Shown here in pieces: positions 54,503 through 62,720 of a stretch of 64,000 nt of DNA. The translations under genes were made by a program, and so were the position numbers. Positions within the stretch are counted from its first letter, which is position 1, and each line of letters starts with the position of its first letter. The DNA lies in assembly GCF_001571005.1 (NCBI RefSeq), contig NZ_BCST01000001.1, forward strand, positions 558,001 to 622,000, given 5' to 3'. This stretch comes from Herbiconiux solani NBRC 106740. GTDB lineage: Bacteria > Actinomycetota > Actinomycetes > Actinomycetales > Microbacteriaceae. The notes beneath the pieces are model-generated. The model searched no databases. It saw only the letters and a program-made list of their open reading frames with translations, and was not told the origin of the DNA.

Positions 54503-54527
54503 GGCAGTTCTCCCGTGATGCCTGTGC

Positions 54528-55514
54528 CTACGCCGAGGCGGTCGCCAGGATGTCGATCACGAACACGATCGTGTCGGTGCCCGAGATACCGGCCGAGCTG
54601 TTGCCGGCGCTACCGTAGCCCTGGTCCGGCGGGATGACGACGACGACCTGCGAGCCGACCGACTGGCCGACGAGCGCGGCCGAGAAGCCCTTGACGACAC
54701 CGGTGGTCGGGAAAGTGCGCGGACCGCCCTGGCCCCAGCTCTGGTCGAAGATCTTGCCGGTGCCCCAGACGAGGCCCTGGTACTGCACGGTGACGTTGTC
54801 TCCGTCGCCGACGGTCGGGCCGTCGCCCTTCTTCAGCACCTCGGTCTTGAGCTCGGTGGGAGCGTCGCCCGAGGGGATCGTCACCGTGGGGGCTCCGTCG
54901 TCACCGAGGGTGACGGTGGGGAAGCCGTCCTGCGCCGGCTGGTCCTCGCCCTGGGCGCGGGTCGGGATGATGCCCTCGACGTCGGCGACCATGACCATCG
55001 AGTCGGTCGCGGTGATGCCGAGCGAGGTGTTGCCGGTGTCGCCGAAGGCGTCGGCCGGCGGGATGACCGCGACCACGCGCGAGCCGACCGGCACGCAGTT
55101 CACGGCGTTGACGATGCCGGGGATGTACTGGGTCGCGTCGACCGTGAGCTGCAGCTGGGTGCCGCCCTCGTCGAGCGTCGAGAAGACCTGGCTGCCGCTG
55201 GTGGCGTTGTAGATGGTGAAGTCGATCGTGGCGACGTCGCCGGTCTTCACGGTGTCGCCGGTGCCCTCGGTCACGACGGTGCGCTGGGTCGTGTCGACCG
55301 TCAGCGGGCCGGTGAAGGCGGTGGTCGGCGCGGATCCGACGTCACCGGTCACGGTCACGCTGTTCGACTCGGTACCGGCCGACGCCGAGGTGCAGTCGCC
55401 CGAGGCCTGGTCGGCGGAGTCGGTGGAGGCCGGAGCCGGGTCGGATGACGAGCATCCGGCGAGAAGGAGAGTGGCGGCGATCGCGGCCGCAGCCAGTGCC
55501 GGAATTGAGCGCAT
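54528..55514 (-). CDS. FKBP-type peptidyl-prolyl isomerase lipoprotein, two domains
   Basis: The 328-aa lipoprotein has lipobox LLAGC (Cys21). Two FKBP-like domains follow: a divergent one at about 80-190 (GDVATIDFTIYNATSGSQVF) and a more typical C-terminal one at about 215-325 (VTVQYQGLVWGTGKIFDQSW, VVVIPPDQGYGSAGNSSAGI). It would catalyse proline isomerisation of exported proteins on the outer face of the membrane. GAGG five bases upstream supports the ATG at 55514. Confidence 0.92.
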   Translation of the reverse strand: MRSIPALAAAAIAATLLLAGCSSSDPAPASTDSADQASGDCTSASAGTESNSVTVTGDVGSAPTTAFTGPLTVDTTQRTVVTEGTGDTVKTGDVATIDFTIYNATSGSQVFSTLDEGGTQLQLTVDATQYIPGIVNAVNCVPVGSRVVAVIPPADAFGDTGNTSLGITATDSMVMVADVEGIIPTRAQGEDQPAQDGFPTVTLGDDGAPTVTIPSGDAPTELKTEVLKKGDGPTVGDGDNVTVQYQGLVWGTGKIFDQSWGQGGPRTFPTTGVVKGFSAALVGQSVGSQVVVVIPPDQGYGSAGNSSAGISGTDTIVFVIDILATASA

Positions 55515-55621
55515 GAGTCCTCTTCGAGAGATGGGGGGAATGCTGCACAGTCTTGCTCAGCGGCCTTGGGCCAAGCTGGTGAGGGCCTGGGAGCCCGCAC
55601 GGCGTGCACGCCCGGTCGAGC

Positions 55622-57130
55622 CTACCGGCTGGGCGCGGCCCCGGCATCGGGGGCGGGTGCATCCGGGGCGGCGGCATCCGGGATCACCGGCGCCGACCCG
55701 GAAGAAGGCACAGAAGGCGCTGCCGCAGGCGCCGCCGCCGCGGGCTTCGCCGCCTTCGACGGGTTCTGGATGCCGATCAGCGACACGACACCGCCCGCCA
55801 CGAAGAACACCGCGGTCACGAGCACGACCCGGTGGAATCCGTCGAGGTCGAGCACGGCCGCCCCGGCGATCAGGCTCGCGAGCGCCACGGCGATCAGCCC
55901 GGCGACCCGCGAGACCGCGTTGTTGACGGCCGAGGCGATGCCCGAGCGCGAGGGGTCGATGGCCCCGAGGATCGCGGCGGTCAGCGGCGCGACCGTGATC
56001 GACATCCCGAGACCGAAGACGACGACGGCCGGCAGCACCTGGGTGAGGTAGTCGGCGCTCTGGTCGATCCGGAGCATCAGCAGGAACCCGGCACCGGCGA
56101 GGAACGGCCCGACCGTCATGAACAGGCGCGGCCCGATCTTGCCGCTCAGCCGGCCGAACAGGCTCGACAGCCCGATCAGCAGCAGGCTCGTCGGGATCAT
56201 CGCGAAGCCGGCCTCGGTCGCGCTGTACCCGGCGACCTGCTGCAGGAACACGGCGACGCAGAAGAAGCCGAGCGAGAGCGCCCCGTAGATGAGGAAGGTC
56301 GAGACGTTGCCGACCGAGAAGTTGCGCACCCGGAACAGCTCGAGCGGCAGCATCGGCTGCTTCGCCCGGCGCTCGTGCAGGATGAACGCCACGAACGCGA
56401 CGACGCCCACGATCAGCGGCACGAGCACGACCGGCGATCCCCAGCCGAAGTTCGACTGCTCGATCAGGGCGAACACCGGCAGCCCGAGCCCGACGATGCC
56501 GAGGACAGCGCCGACGACGTCGATCTTCGCCCCGGCGATCCGCGCGTGGTCGTGGTCGAGCTTGGTCAGGAGGAACAGGGTCACGATGATCGGCAGCACG
56601 TTGATGCCGAAGACCAGCCGCCACGACACCTGATCGACGAGCACGCCGCCGAGGATGGGGCCGGCGATGTTGGCGACGCTCGTGAACGCCGTCCAGGTTC
56701 CGATCGCCCTGCTCTGCATCGGGCCGCTGAAGGTGGCGAGGATGAGCGCGAGCGACGAGGGCACGAGCAGCGCCCCCGCGATGCCCTGCAGGCCACGCGA
56801 GATGATCAGGAACTCGATCGTCGGCGCGAAGGCGCAGAGCAGCGAGGTCACGCCGAACCCGATCAGGCCCGCCAGCAGCACCTTCTTGCGCCCGAACACG
56901 TCCGAGAGCGAGCCGGCGAGCAGGATGACCGCGCCGAGAGTGATCAGGTACGCGTCGACCACCCACTGCTGCGAGGTCAGCTCTCCCCCGAGCTCGCGGC
57001 TGATCGCGGGCAGTGCCACGTTGATCACGGTCGCGTCCAGGAACGAGATGAACGAGGCGAGAACAGCCACGGACAGCACGAATCGCTGCTGCGACGACAT
57101 CTTCTCGGCCATGGGGACAGTCAAGTGCAT
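55622..57130 (-). CDS. MFS efflux pump of the DHA2/EmrB family
   Basis: The 502-aa protein has 14 predicted helices and DHA2 motifs: LDATVINVALPAISRELGGE in helix 1, GSLSDVFGRKKVLLAGLIGF between helices 2 and 3, and the antiporter motif C segment SVANIAGPILGGVLVDQVSW in helix 5. It expels hydrophobic compounds or antibiotics with protons. A Pro/Ala-rich cytoplasmic tail of about 45 residues follows the last helix. The start is 57130 or the ATG at 57112. It is divergent from the GH76 gene across 56 bp, with no TetR-type regulator nearby. Confidence 0.93.
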   Translation of the reverse strand: MHLTVPMAEKMSSQQRFVLSVAVLASFISFLDATVINVALPAISRELGGELTSQQWVVDAYLITLGAVILLAGSLSDVFGRKKVLLAGLIGFGVTSLLCAFAPTIEFLIISRGLQGIAGALLVPSSLALILATFSGPMQSRAIGTWTAFTSVANIAGPILGGVLVDQVSWRLVFGINVLPIIVTLFLLTKLDHDHARIAGAKIDVVGAVLGIVGLGLPVFALIEQSNFGWGSPVVLVPLIVGVVAFVAFILHERRAKQPMLPLELFRVRNFSVGNVSTFLIYGALSLGFFCVAVFLQQVAGYSATEAGFAMIPTSLLLIGLSSLFGRLSGKIGPRLFMTVGPFLAGAGFLLMLRIDQSADYLTQVLPAVVVFGLGMSITVAPLTAAILGAIDPSRSGIASAVNNAVSRVAGLIAVALASLIAGAAVLDLDGFHRVVLVTAVFFVAGGVVSLIGIQNPSKAAKPAAAAPAAAPSVPSSGSAPVIPDAAAPDAPAPDAGAAPSR

Positions 57131-57186
57131 CCCGGGCCCCGCCGCGACCCCGCCCGCCCGGCATCCACCCGGCATAGGGTGAGCGC

Positions 57187-58377
57187 GTGACGACGGATGA
57201 ACGGGGCTGGGCCGAGCGGGCCGCCTCCGCCCAGCAGGCGCTCGGCGCGACCGGTTCCGCCGGGTTCGGCCGCCGCTTCGTGCATGGCGCCTACCGCAAC
57301 ACCTCGAGGCCGCGCCTGCGCCAGGCCTTCCCCCTCAACTACTGGTGGATCGCCCACGTGATCGAGGTGCGCATCGACGGCTTCGAACGCTCGGGCGACG
57401 CGCGTCTGCTCGAGGAGGCACGGCTCACCTACGCCCGGCTGGTGCGCCGCAACCACGGCCGGCTCGAGAACGACTACTTCGACGACATGGGCTGGCTCGC
57501 GATCGCGGCCCTCCGCCTGCACGACGCCGAGGTGTCGACGACGGGCGGGAGCCGCTCCCGCTATCTGGACGACGCCGTGCAGCTGCAGCGCTACATCGCC
57601 GCGCGCGGCTGGAACGACTCCGAGGGCCCGAGCGTGTCCTGGCGCGTGCAGCAGCCTGCGTACAAGAACGCCCCGAGCAACGGGGCCTTCGCGATCGTGT
57701 CGGCACGCCTCGCCGACCGCACGGGCGATGCGGCGTACCGCGGGCAGGCCGAAGCGGCGGCACAGTGGATGCGCGAACGCCTGCTGCGCCCGGACCACCT
57801 GGTCGCCGACGGCGTCAACCGCCTGGGCGACGGCCGCACCGACACCGACTGGCTCTTCACCTACAACCAGGGGCTGTACGTCGGGGCCCTCGTCGAGCTG
57901 GCGGCCGGCTCGGATGGGGCTGGTTCGCGCAGCGACCGCCCAGGCAGCGACCTGGCGGACAGCGCCGGCGACCCCCTCCGCGAGGCCACCGCGACCGCGC
58001 TCGCCGCGATCCGGCACTTCGCTCCCCCGCCGGCCCGGGTCGTGACGGGTGAGAACGCCGATCTCCGGGCGCGCGGCGGCGGCGACCTCGGGCTGTTCAA
58101 GGGCATCCTCGTGCGGTACCTCGGGCTGCTCGCCGCGCACCTCCCCGACGGGCCGGAGCGCGCCGAGGTCGTCCGCTTCCTCCGCGACACGACCGACACG
58201 CTCTGGACGGGAATCCGCGGAACTCCTGGACTCCGGGCGGCCGACGACTGGTCGCAACCCGCCCCGCCGGTCACCTTCCTGTCGACCCAGCTCTCGGCCG
58301 TGATGGCGCTCGAGACGCGGGCCCGCCTCGAGGCGGGGTCAGTCCCGCGAGACAACCCGCACCGCGAAGGCGAGTGA
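57187..58377 (+). CDS. Glycoside hydrolase family 76 protein
   Basis: The 396-aa (alpha/alpha)6 protein has the GH76 catalytic Asp pair in ENDYFDDMGWLAIAALRL and other family segments (PLNYWWIAHVIEVRIDGFER, TDTDWLFTYNQGLYVGALVE). GH76 enzymes are alpha-1,6-mannanases. No signal peptide is visible, so either the enzyme works inside the cell on imported oligosaccharides or the true start lies elsewhere. The start is GTG. The last 39 bases overlap the 3' end of the convergent hypothetical gene. Confidence 0.9.
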   Translation: MTTDERGWAERAASAQQALGATGSAGFGRRFVHGAYRNTSRPRLRQAFPLNYWWIAHVIEVRIDGFERSGDARLLEEARLTYARLVRRNHGRLENDYFDDMGWLAIAALRLHDAEVSTTGGSRSRYLDDAVQLQRYIAARGWNDSEGPSVSWRVQQPAYKNAPSNGAFAIVSARLADRTGDAAYRGQAEAAAQWMRERLLRPDHLVADGVNRLGDGRTDTDWLFTYNQGLYVGALVELAAGSDGAGSRSDRPGSDLADSAGDPLREATATALAAIRHFAPPPARVVTGENADLRARGGGDLGLFKGILVRYLGLLAAHLPDGPERAEVVRFLRDTTDTLWTGIRGTPGLRAADDWSQPAPPVTFLSTQLSAVMALETRARLEAGSVPRDNPHREGE

Positions 58378-58782
58378 CTCCGCCGACTCGACGGAGACGA
58401 GGATGCGGCGGCTGCGGTCCGCCCCCGCAGGCCCGTCTGCGGACGGGATCCGCTGGGGTCCGCCGACCGGCCGGATGCCCTCGACCGACTCGGCGACCAC
58501 CTCGAAGAGCTGACGGCCGGCGCCCGGCGCGGTCGTAGCGGCCACCGGCATCCGCTGGCCGAACGCCGGGTCGGCGATGACGGCATCGACCGAGATCGCC
58601 CCGGCACGGGTGACGGCCACTACCGTCAGCTCGACCGTGCGCGAGAGGGCCGTGTGCACCGGCGCTTCGCCGGGATGCTCGTTCTCGAACAGGGCCACGA
58701 CCTCGGCGCGGAAGGCCTCGCCGAGCGTGCCCCGAAGCGTGCGGCCGATGAGAAAGACCTCGACCGGGACGGGCGACGGCAT
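58339..58782 (-). CDS. Hypothetical protein, partner of the OsmC gene
   Basis: The 147-aa soluble protein starts MPSPVPVEVFLIGRTLRGTL and alternates beta strands and short helices, ending RILVSVESAESLAFAVRVVS. No family is recognised. It starts two bases after the OsmC stop on the same strand, so the two are an operon, and it overlaps the GH76 gene by 39 bases at the 3' end. The start codon context (ATG, near-zero gap) supports translation coupled to OsmC. No function is proposed. Confidence 0.6.
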   Translation of the reverse strand: MPSPVPVEVFLIGRTLRGTLGEAFRAEVVALFENEHPGEAPVHTALSRTVELTVVAVTRAGAISVDAVIADPAFGQRMPVAATTAPGAGRQLFEVVAESVEGIRPVGGPQRIPSADGPAGADRSRRILVSVESAESLAFAVRVVSRD

Positions 58783-58784
58783 CC

Positions 58785-59312
58785 TCAGCCGACGACGTCA
58801 GCGCGATCGACGTCAGCGCGATCGCCGTCGGCTTCGACGTCGGCGGCTTCGACGACGGCGACCGCGTCGTGGTGCACCGGGAACGCGACCGAGTTCGCGA
58901 TGAAGCAGACCGCGTTGGCCTCGGCGTGCATCCGCTCGAACTCCTCGGGCTCGACCGATGCCGTGACGGTCACCCGGGGGTGCAGGGTGACCGAGGTGAA
59001 CCGGCCGCCGTCGCCCTCCTGCTCCATCGTGCCGGTGGCGGCATCCGTGTACCCGGTCACGACGACGCCGTGCTTCACGGCGACGTGCAGGAAGGAGAGC
59101 ATGTGGCACTCGGCGAGGGCGGCGAGCAGCAGCTCCTCGGGGTTCCAGCGGTCGGCGTCGCCGTGGAAGGTGCGATCGGCCGACGACTCGATCGGGTGCT
59201 TGCCCGCGGCCTCGATCGTGCCCTGGCGCCCGTACTCGCGGTAACCGCTCGTGCCGGTGCCGCGATTGCCAAGCCAGGCGACATCCACGCTGTAGTGATG
59301 CTCACGATTCAC
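58785..59312 (-). CDS. OsmC-family peroxiredoxin-like protein
   Basis: The 175-aa protein has the OsmC fold with the two redox cysteines: Cys69 in LLAALAECHMLSFLH and Cys136 in EANAVCFIANSV, and the acidic residue in RWNPEELL. It reduces organic hydroperoxides. The C-terminus (VEAADVEADGDRADVDRADV) is a non-conserved tail that arises from a 15-bp tandem duplication and would be disordered. It is divergent from the GABA transaminase across 52 bases. Confidence 0.93.
   Translation of the reverse strand: MNREHHYSVDVAWLGNRGTGTSGYREYGRQGTIEAAGKHPIESSADRTFHGDADRWNPEELLLAALAECHMLSFLHVAVKHGVVVTGYTDAATGTMEQEGDGGRFTSVTLHPRVTVTASVEPEEFERMHAEANAVCFIANSVAFPVHHDAVAVVEAADVEADGDRADVDRADVVG
58794..58823 (-). 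repeat. 15-bp tandem duplication at the 3' end of the OsmC gene
   Basis: GACGTCAGCGCGATC is present twice, head to tail and without mismatch. It encodes the repeated DRADV pentapeptide in the last residues of the protein. Confidence 0.95.
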
Positions 59313-59364
59313 CCCGCCATGCTAACCCCGGCTCCCAGGGGCGCTGGCCTAAACTCGGAGGACT

Positions 59365-60738
59365 ATGACTGACACCCTCGACGCACCGGTTGCTGCCCCC
59401 GTCTACACGGTTCCCCAGGAGCGGAAGATCGTCACCGCGATCCCCGGCCCCAAGTCCGAGGCGCTGCACCGGCGACGTCTGGCCGTCGTGCCGCCCGGGG
59501 TCTCGAGCGCCCTGCCGGTGTACATCGCCAAGGCGAACGGCGCCATCCTCGTCGACGTCGACGGCAACCAGTTCATCGACCTCGGTGCCGGCATCGGCGT
59601 GACCACGATCGGGCACACCGAGGCCGCCGTGGTCGCCGCCGCGGCCGCCCAGCTGCAGGACGTGACGCACACGCTGTTCACGATCACGCCCTACGAGGAG
59701 TACGTGCGGGTCGCCGAGTTGCTCGCCGAGAACACCCCCGGCGACTTCGTCAAGCGCACCGTGCTCGTGAACTCGGGCGCCGAGGCGGTCGAGAACGCGG
59801 TCAAGATCGCGCGCAAGCACACCCACCGGGTGGGTGTCGCCGTGCTCGAGCACGCCTACCACGGCCGCACGAACCTGACGATGGCGATGAACTTCAAGGC
59901 CGCCCCCTACTCCACCGGGTTCGGCCCGTTCGCGGGCGACGTCTACCGCGCCCCCAACTCGTACCCCTACCACGACGGTCTCACCGGCCCCGAGGCCGCG
60001 GCCCGTACGATCGCGTACCTCGAGAAGACGGTCGGGGCCGAAGACCTCGCCTGCCTCGTGGCGGAGCCGATCCAGGGCGAGGGCGGCTTCGTCGTCCCGG
60101 CCGAGGGGTACCTGCCCGCGCTGCAGGAGTGGTGCACCGAGAACGGCATCGTCTTCATCGCCGACGAGATCCAGAGCGGCATGGCCCGCACCGGCGCCAT
60201 GTTCGCCAGCGAGCACTTCGGCCTGGTTCCCGACGTGGTGCTGAGCGCCAAGGGCATCGCCGGCGGCCTCCCGCTCGCGGGTGTCACCGGCCGCGCCGAG
60301 ATCATGGACTCCGCGCAGCCCGGCGGCCTCGGCGGCACCTTCGGCGGCAACCCGGTCGCCGCGGCGGCCGCGGTCGCCGTGTTCGAGCAGATCGAGAAGA
60401 GCAACCTCCTCGAGGAGGCCGCCCGCATCGAGCGCACGCTGACCACGGGCCTCCGCGCCCTGCAGCAGAAGTACGACGTGATCGGCGAGGTGCGCGGCAT
60501 CGGCGCGATGATCGCGATCGAGCTCGTCGAGCCCGGCACCGGCGAGACCACGAAGGCGCCCAACGCGGCCGCCGTCAACAGCATCGTCGCGTACGCCGCT
60601 CAGCAGGGCGTGCTCGTGCTCACCGCGGGCACCTACGGCAACGTGCTGCGCTTCCTGCCGAGCCTCGCGACCAGCGACGCCCTGCTCGAAGACGCGCTGT
60701 CGGTGATCGACGAGGCGCTCGCCCGGTTCACGGCGTGA
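59365..60738 (+). CDS. gabT: 4-aminobutyrate aminotransferase (class III, PLP)
   Basis: The 457-aa class III aminotransferase has VNSGAEAVENAVKIARKHT, EPIQGEGGFVVPAEGYLP, FIADEIQSGMARTG and the PLP lysine in LSAKGIAGGLPLAGV. Together these fit GabT, which converts GABA and 2-oxoglutarate to succinate semialdehyde and glutamate. GGAG four bases upstream supports the ATG at 59365. The next gene, an asparaginase, starts inside its last codons (GTGA), so the pair feeds amino-acid nitrogen into glutamate and aspartate pools. Confidence 0.93.
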   Translation: MTDTLDAPVAAPVYTVPQERKIVTAIPGPKSEALHRRRLAVVPPGVSSALPVYIAKANGAILVDVDGNQFIDLGAGIGVTTIGHTEAAVVAAAAAQLQDVTHTLFTITPYEEYVRVAELLAENTPGDFVKRTVLVNSGAEAVENAVKIARKHTHRVGVAVLEHAYHGRTNLTMAMNFKAAPYSTGFGPFAGDVYRAPNSYPYHDGLTGPEAAARTIAYLEKTVGAEDLACLVAEPIQGEGGFVVPAEGYLPALQEWCTENGIVFIADEIQSGMARTGAMFASEHFGLVPDVVLSAKGIAGGLPLAGVTGRAEIMDSAQPGGLGGTFGGNPVAAAAAVAVFEQIEKSNLLEEAARIERTLTTGLRALQQKYDVIGEVRGIGAMIAIELVEPGTGETTKAPNAAAVNSIVAYAAQQGVLVLTAGTYGNVLRFLPSLATSDALLEDALSVIDEALARFTA

Positions 60739-61742
60739 GCGACTCGCACCGGATGAACGGGGCCGGCGAACCGGGAACGGCCGGCCTCGAGCAGTCGGTC
60801 GAGCTGGCGGTCCTCGACCGCAGCGGTTTCATCGAGTCGCGCCACATCGGTTCGGCCGTCGTGGTCGACCGTGAGGGGAAGGTCGCTCTGTCGTACGGCT
60901 CCCCCGAGCTGCCGGTGTACCCGCGATCGTGCATGAAGCCGTTCCAGGCGCTGACCGTGCTCGAGGCGGGCGTCGAGCTCGACCCCGTGCAGACGGTGCT
61001 CGCCACCGCGAGCCACGCCGCGACCGCCGCCCATGTCGAGGTCGTGCGGTCGATCCTCGCCCGGGCGGGTCTCGGCGAGGACGCACTCGGCTGCCCGCCC
61101 GACTGGCCCGGCGACTCGGCCGCGCGCGATGCCGCACGGGTCGACCCCGGGCATCCGTCGCGCGTCTTCATGAACTGCTCGGGCAAGCACGCGGCCATGC
61201 TGCTCGCCTGCGTCGAGAACGGCTGGGAGACCTCGGGTTATCTCGACCCGGAGCACCCGCTTCAGCAGCGCATCCTCGCCACCGTCGAGCGCGAGATCGG
61301 CGAGCCGGTCGCGCACTCGGGTGTCGACGGCTGTGGCGCTCCCGTGCACGCGATGTCGCTCGTCGGACTCGCCCGCGGGATCGGGCGCCTTCGCCGTGCG
61401 GAATCGGGGCCGGCGAAGCAGCTGAGCGACAGCATCCTCGCCAACGGCTGGGCGATCGACGGACCGGGCCGCGCGAACACCGTCGTGATCGAACGCCTCG
61501 GAGTGGTCGCCAAGCTCGGCGCCGAGGGCGTCATGGTGATGGCGACTCCGGACGGCGCCTCGGTGGCGGTGAAGATGCTCGACGGCAGCCTCCGCGCCGC
61601 GTCGCTCGTGGCCCTCACACTGCTCGCGCGCCACGGCTCGCTGACGGCCGAGGAGGTCGAGGGCATGACCGCCGAGCTCGAGCTCACCGTGTACGGCGGG
61701 TCGGCCGCGGTCGGCACGATCAGGGTGTCGCCGGGCCTCTGA
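60735..61742 (+). CDS. Asparaginase (AnsA-II / PF06089 type)
   Basis: The 335-aa protein belongs to the thermolabile asparaginase II family rather than the E. coli AnsB type: it has YPRSCMKPFQALTVLEAG, the active-site region MNCSGKHAAMLLACVENGW, SGVDGCGAPVHAMSL and GPGRANTVVIERLGVVAKLG. It hydrolyses asparagine to aspartate and ammonia in the cytoplasm. The GTG at 60735 overlaps the gabT stop. About 155 bases after its stop are without a gene or clear structure. Confidence 0.92.
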   Translation: MSDSHRMNGAGEPGTAGLEQSVELAVLDRSGFIESRHIGSAVVVDREGKVALSYGSPELPVYPRSCMKPFQALTVLEAGVELDPVQTVLATASHAATAAHVEVVRSILARAGLGEDALGCPPDWPGDSAARDAARVDPGHPSRVFMNCSGKHAAMLLACVENGWETSGYLDPEHPLQQRILATVEREIGEPVAHSGVDGCGAPVHAMSLVGLARGIGRLRRAESGPAKQLSDSILANGWAIDGPGRANTVVIERLGVVAKLGAEGVMVMATPDGASVAVKMLDGSLRAASLVALTLLARHGSLTAEEVEGMTAELELTVYGGSAAVGTIRVSPGL

Positions 61743-61898
61743 GGTTCGGGGCTCAGGTCGGGCTCGAGCACGCGCTCGGCTCGGCTCGGGTTCGAGCGAG
61801 CTCGCCGGCGGGGTCCCGCGCGGATGACGGGGTCGCGCGCTGGCAGAAGGCCGCACTGGTGGCGAGGTCGCGGCGCGCTGGTGACGGGACGGCTCGGG

Positions 61899-62720
61899 TC
61901 AGCGCACGTCGAAGTACTGGTCGCCGATGCCGACGCGGGTGCCGCGGAAGACGCGCTGCGCACGGCCGGGCACGAGGTCGATCGGCTCGAGCAGGTCGAG
62001 GCCGACGCGGGTGCCGTTCGAGGATCCGCGGTCGGCGACCCAGAGCTCGCCCTCGTCGATGCCGAACCGCAGGTGGGTCTTCGAGACGCTGCGCTGGGGG
62101 TCGACGATCTGCACGAGGTAGTCGACCCGCTCGCCCGCGTCGGGGACGGGATTGCGGCCGATCAGCCCGCTGCCCGAGACCCGCACGCTCTCGCCGGTGC
62201 TGAAGACGAGGTGGAAGAGCGCCTGCTCGTGGCCACGACCCGAGTCGACCGGGGTGATGTCGGGCACGGGCGCCGACGTCGGGATAGGTGCGGGCGACTC
62301 CGCGGGAGCGGGGGCCGACGTGGGGAAGGCCGCGGCGTCAGGGGCGGAAGCCGGGGCGGGGGCTGAAGCGGGCGCCGGCGCTGAAGCGGGGGCCGGTGCG
62401 GGATCGGGGGCCGGGGCTGCTGAGGCTGCATCAGGCGCCGAGGCTGAAGAAGCGGCAGCAGGCGCCGGGGAGGTCGCGGATGCATGAGCGCTCGCAGATC
62501 CGGGAGCCGGGACGGCAGCGGATGCCGGGGCCGGGGCCGCCGAGCCCGCCGCGCGAGCAGCGCGGGCGCGCCCTTCGTCGGCGATCGCGTCGATCAGGGC
62601 CTGCCGGTCGTACCGGGCGGTGTCTCCGAGAGTGGGCGCCGGCGCGATGGCCGAGGTGCCGCATTCGCCGCAGAGCAGGGCTCCTGCGCTCAAGGTGGTG
62701 CCGCAGGTTCTGCACTTCAC
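61899..62720 (-). CDS. Zinc-ribbon plus FHA domain protein
   Basis: The 273-aa protein has three parts: an N-terminal zinc ribbon with two CxxC pairs (CRTCG and CGECG within residues 3-20), a disordered Ala/Pro/Ser-rich linker at about 50-160 built of repeated APAP-like units, and a C-terminal FHA domain (VSGSGLIGRNPVPDAG, SVSKTHLRFGIDEGELWVAD, RGSSNGTRVGLD). It would bind a phosphothreonine partner. The GTG start overlaps the stop of the upstream transglutaminase-fold gene by four bases, so the two are coupled. Similar pairs occur in Ser/Thr-kinase-related loci of the family. Confidence 0.88.
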   Translation of the reverse strand: MKCRTCGTTLSAGALLCGECGTSAIAPAPTLGDTARYDRQALIDAIADEGRARAARAAGSAAPAPASAAVPAPGSASAHASATSPAPAAASSASAPDAASAAPAPDPAPAPASAPAPASAPAPASAPDAAAFPTSAPAPAESPAPIPTSAPVPDITPVDSGRGHEQALFHLVFSTGESVRVSGSGLIGRNPVPDAGERVDYLVQIVDPQRSVSKTHLRFGIDEGELWVADRGSSNGTRVGLDLLEPIDLVPGRAQRVFRGTRVGIGDQYFDVR

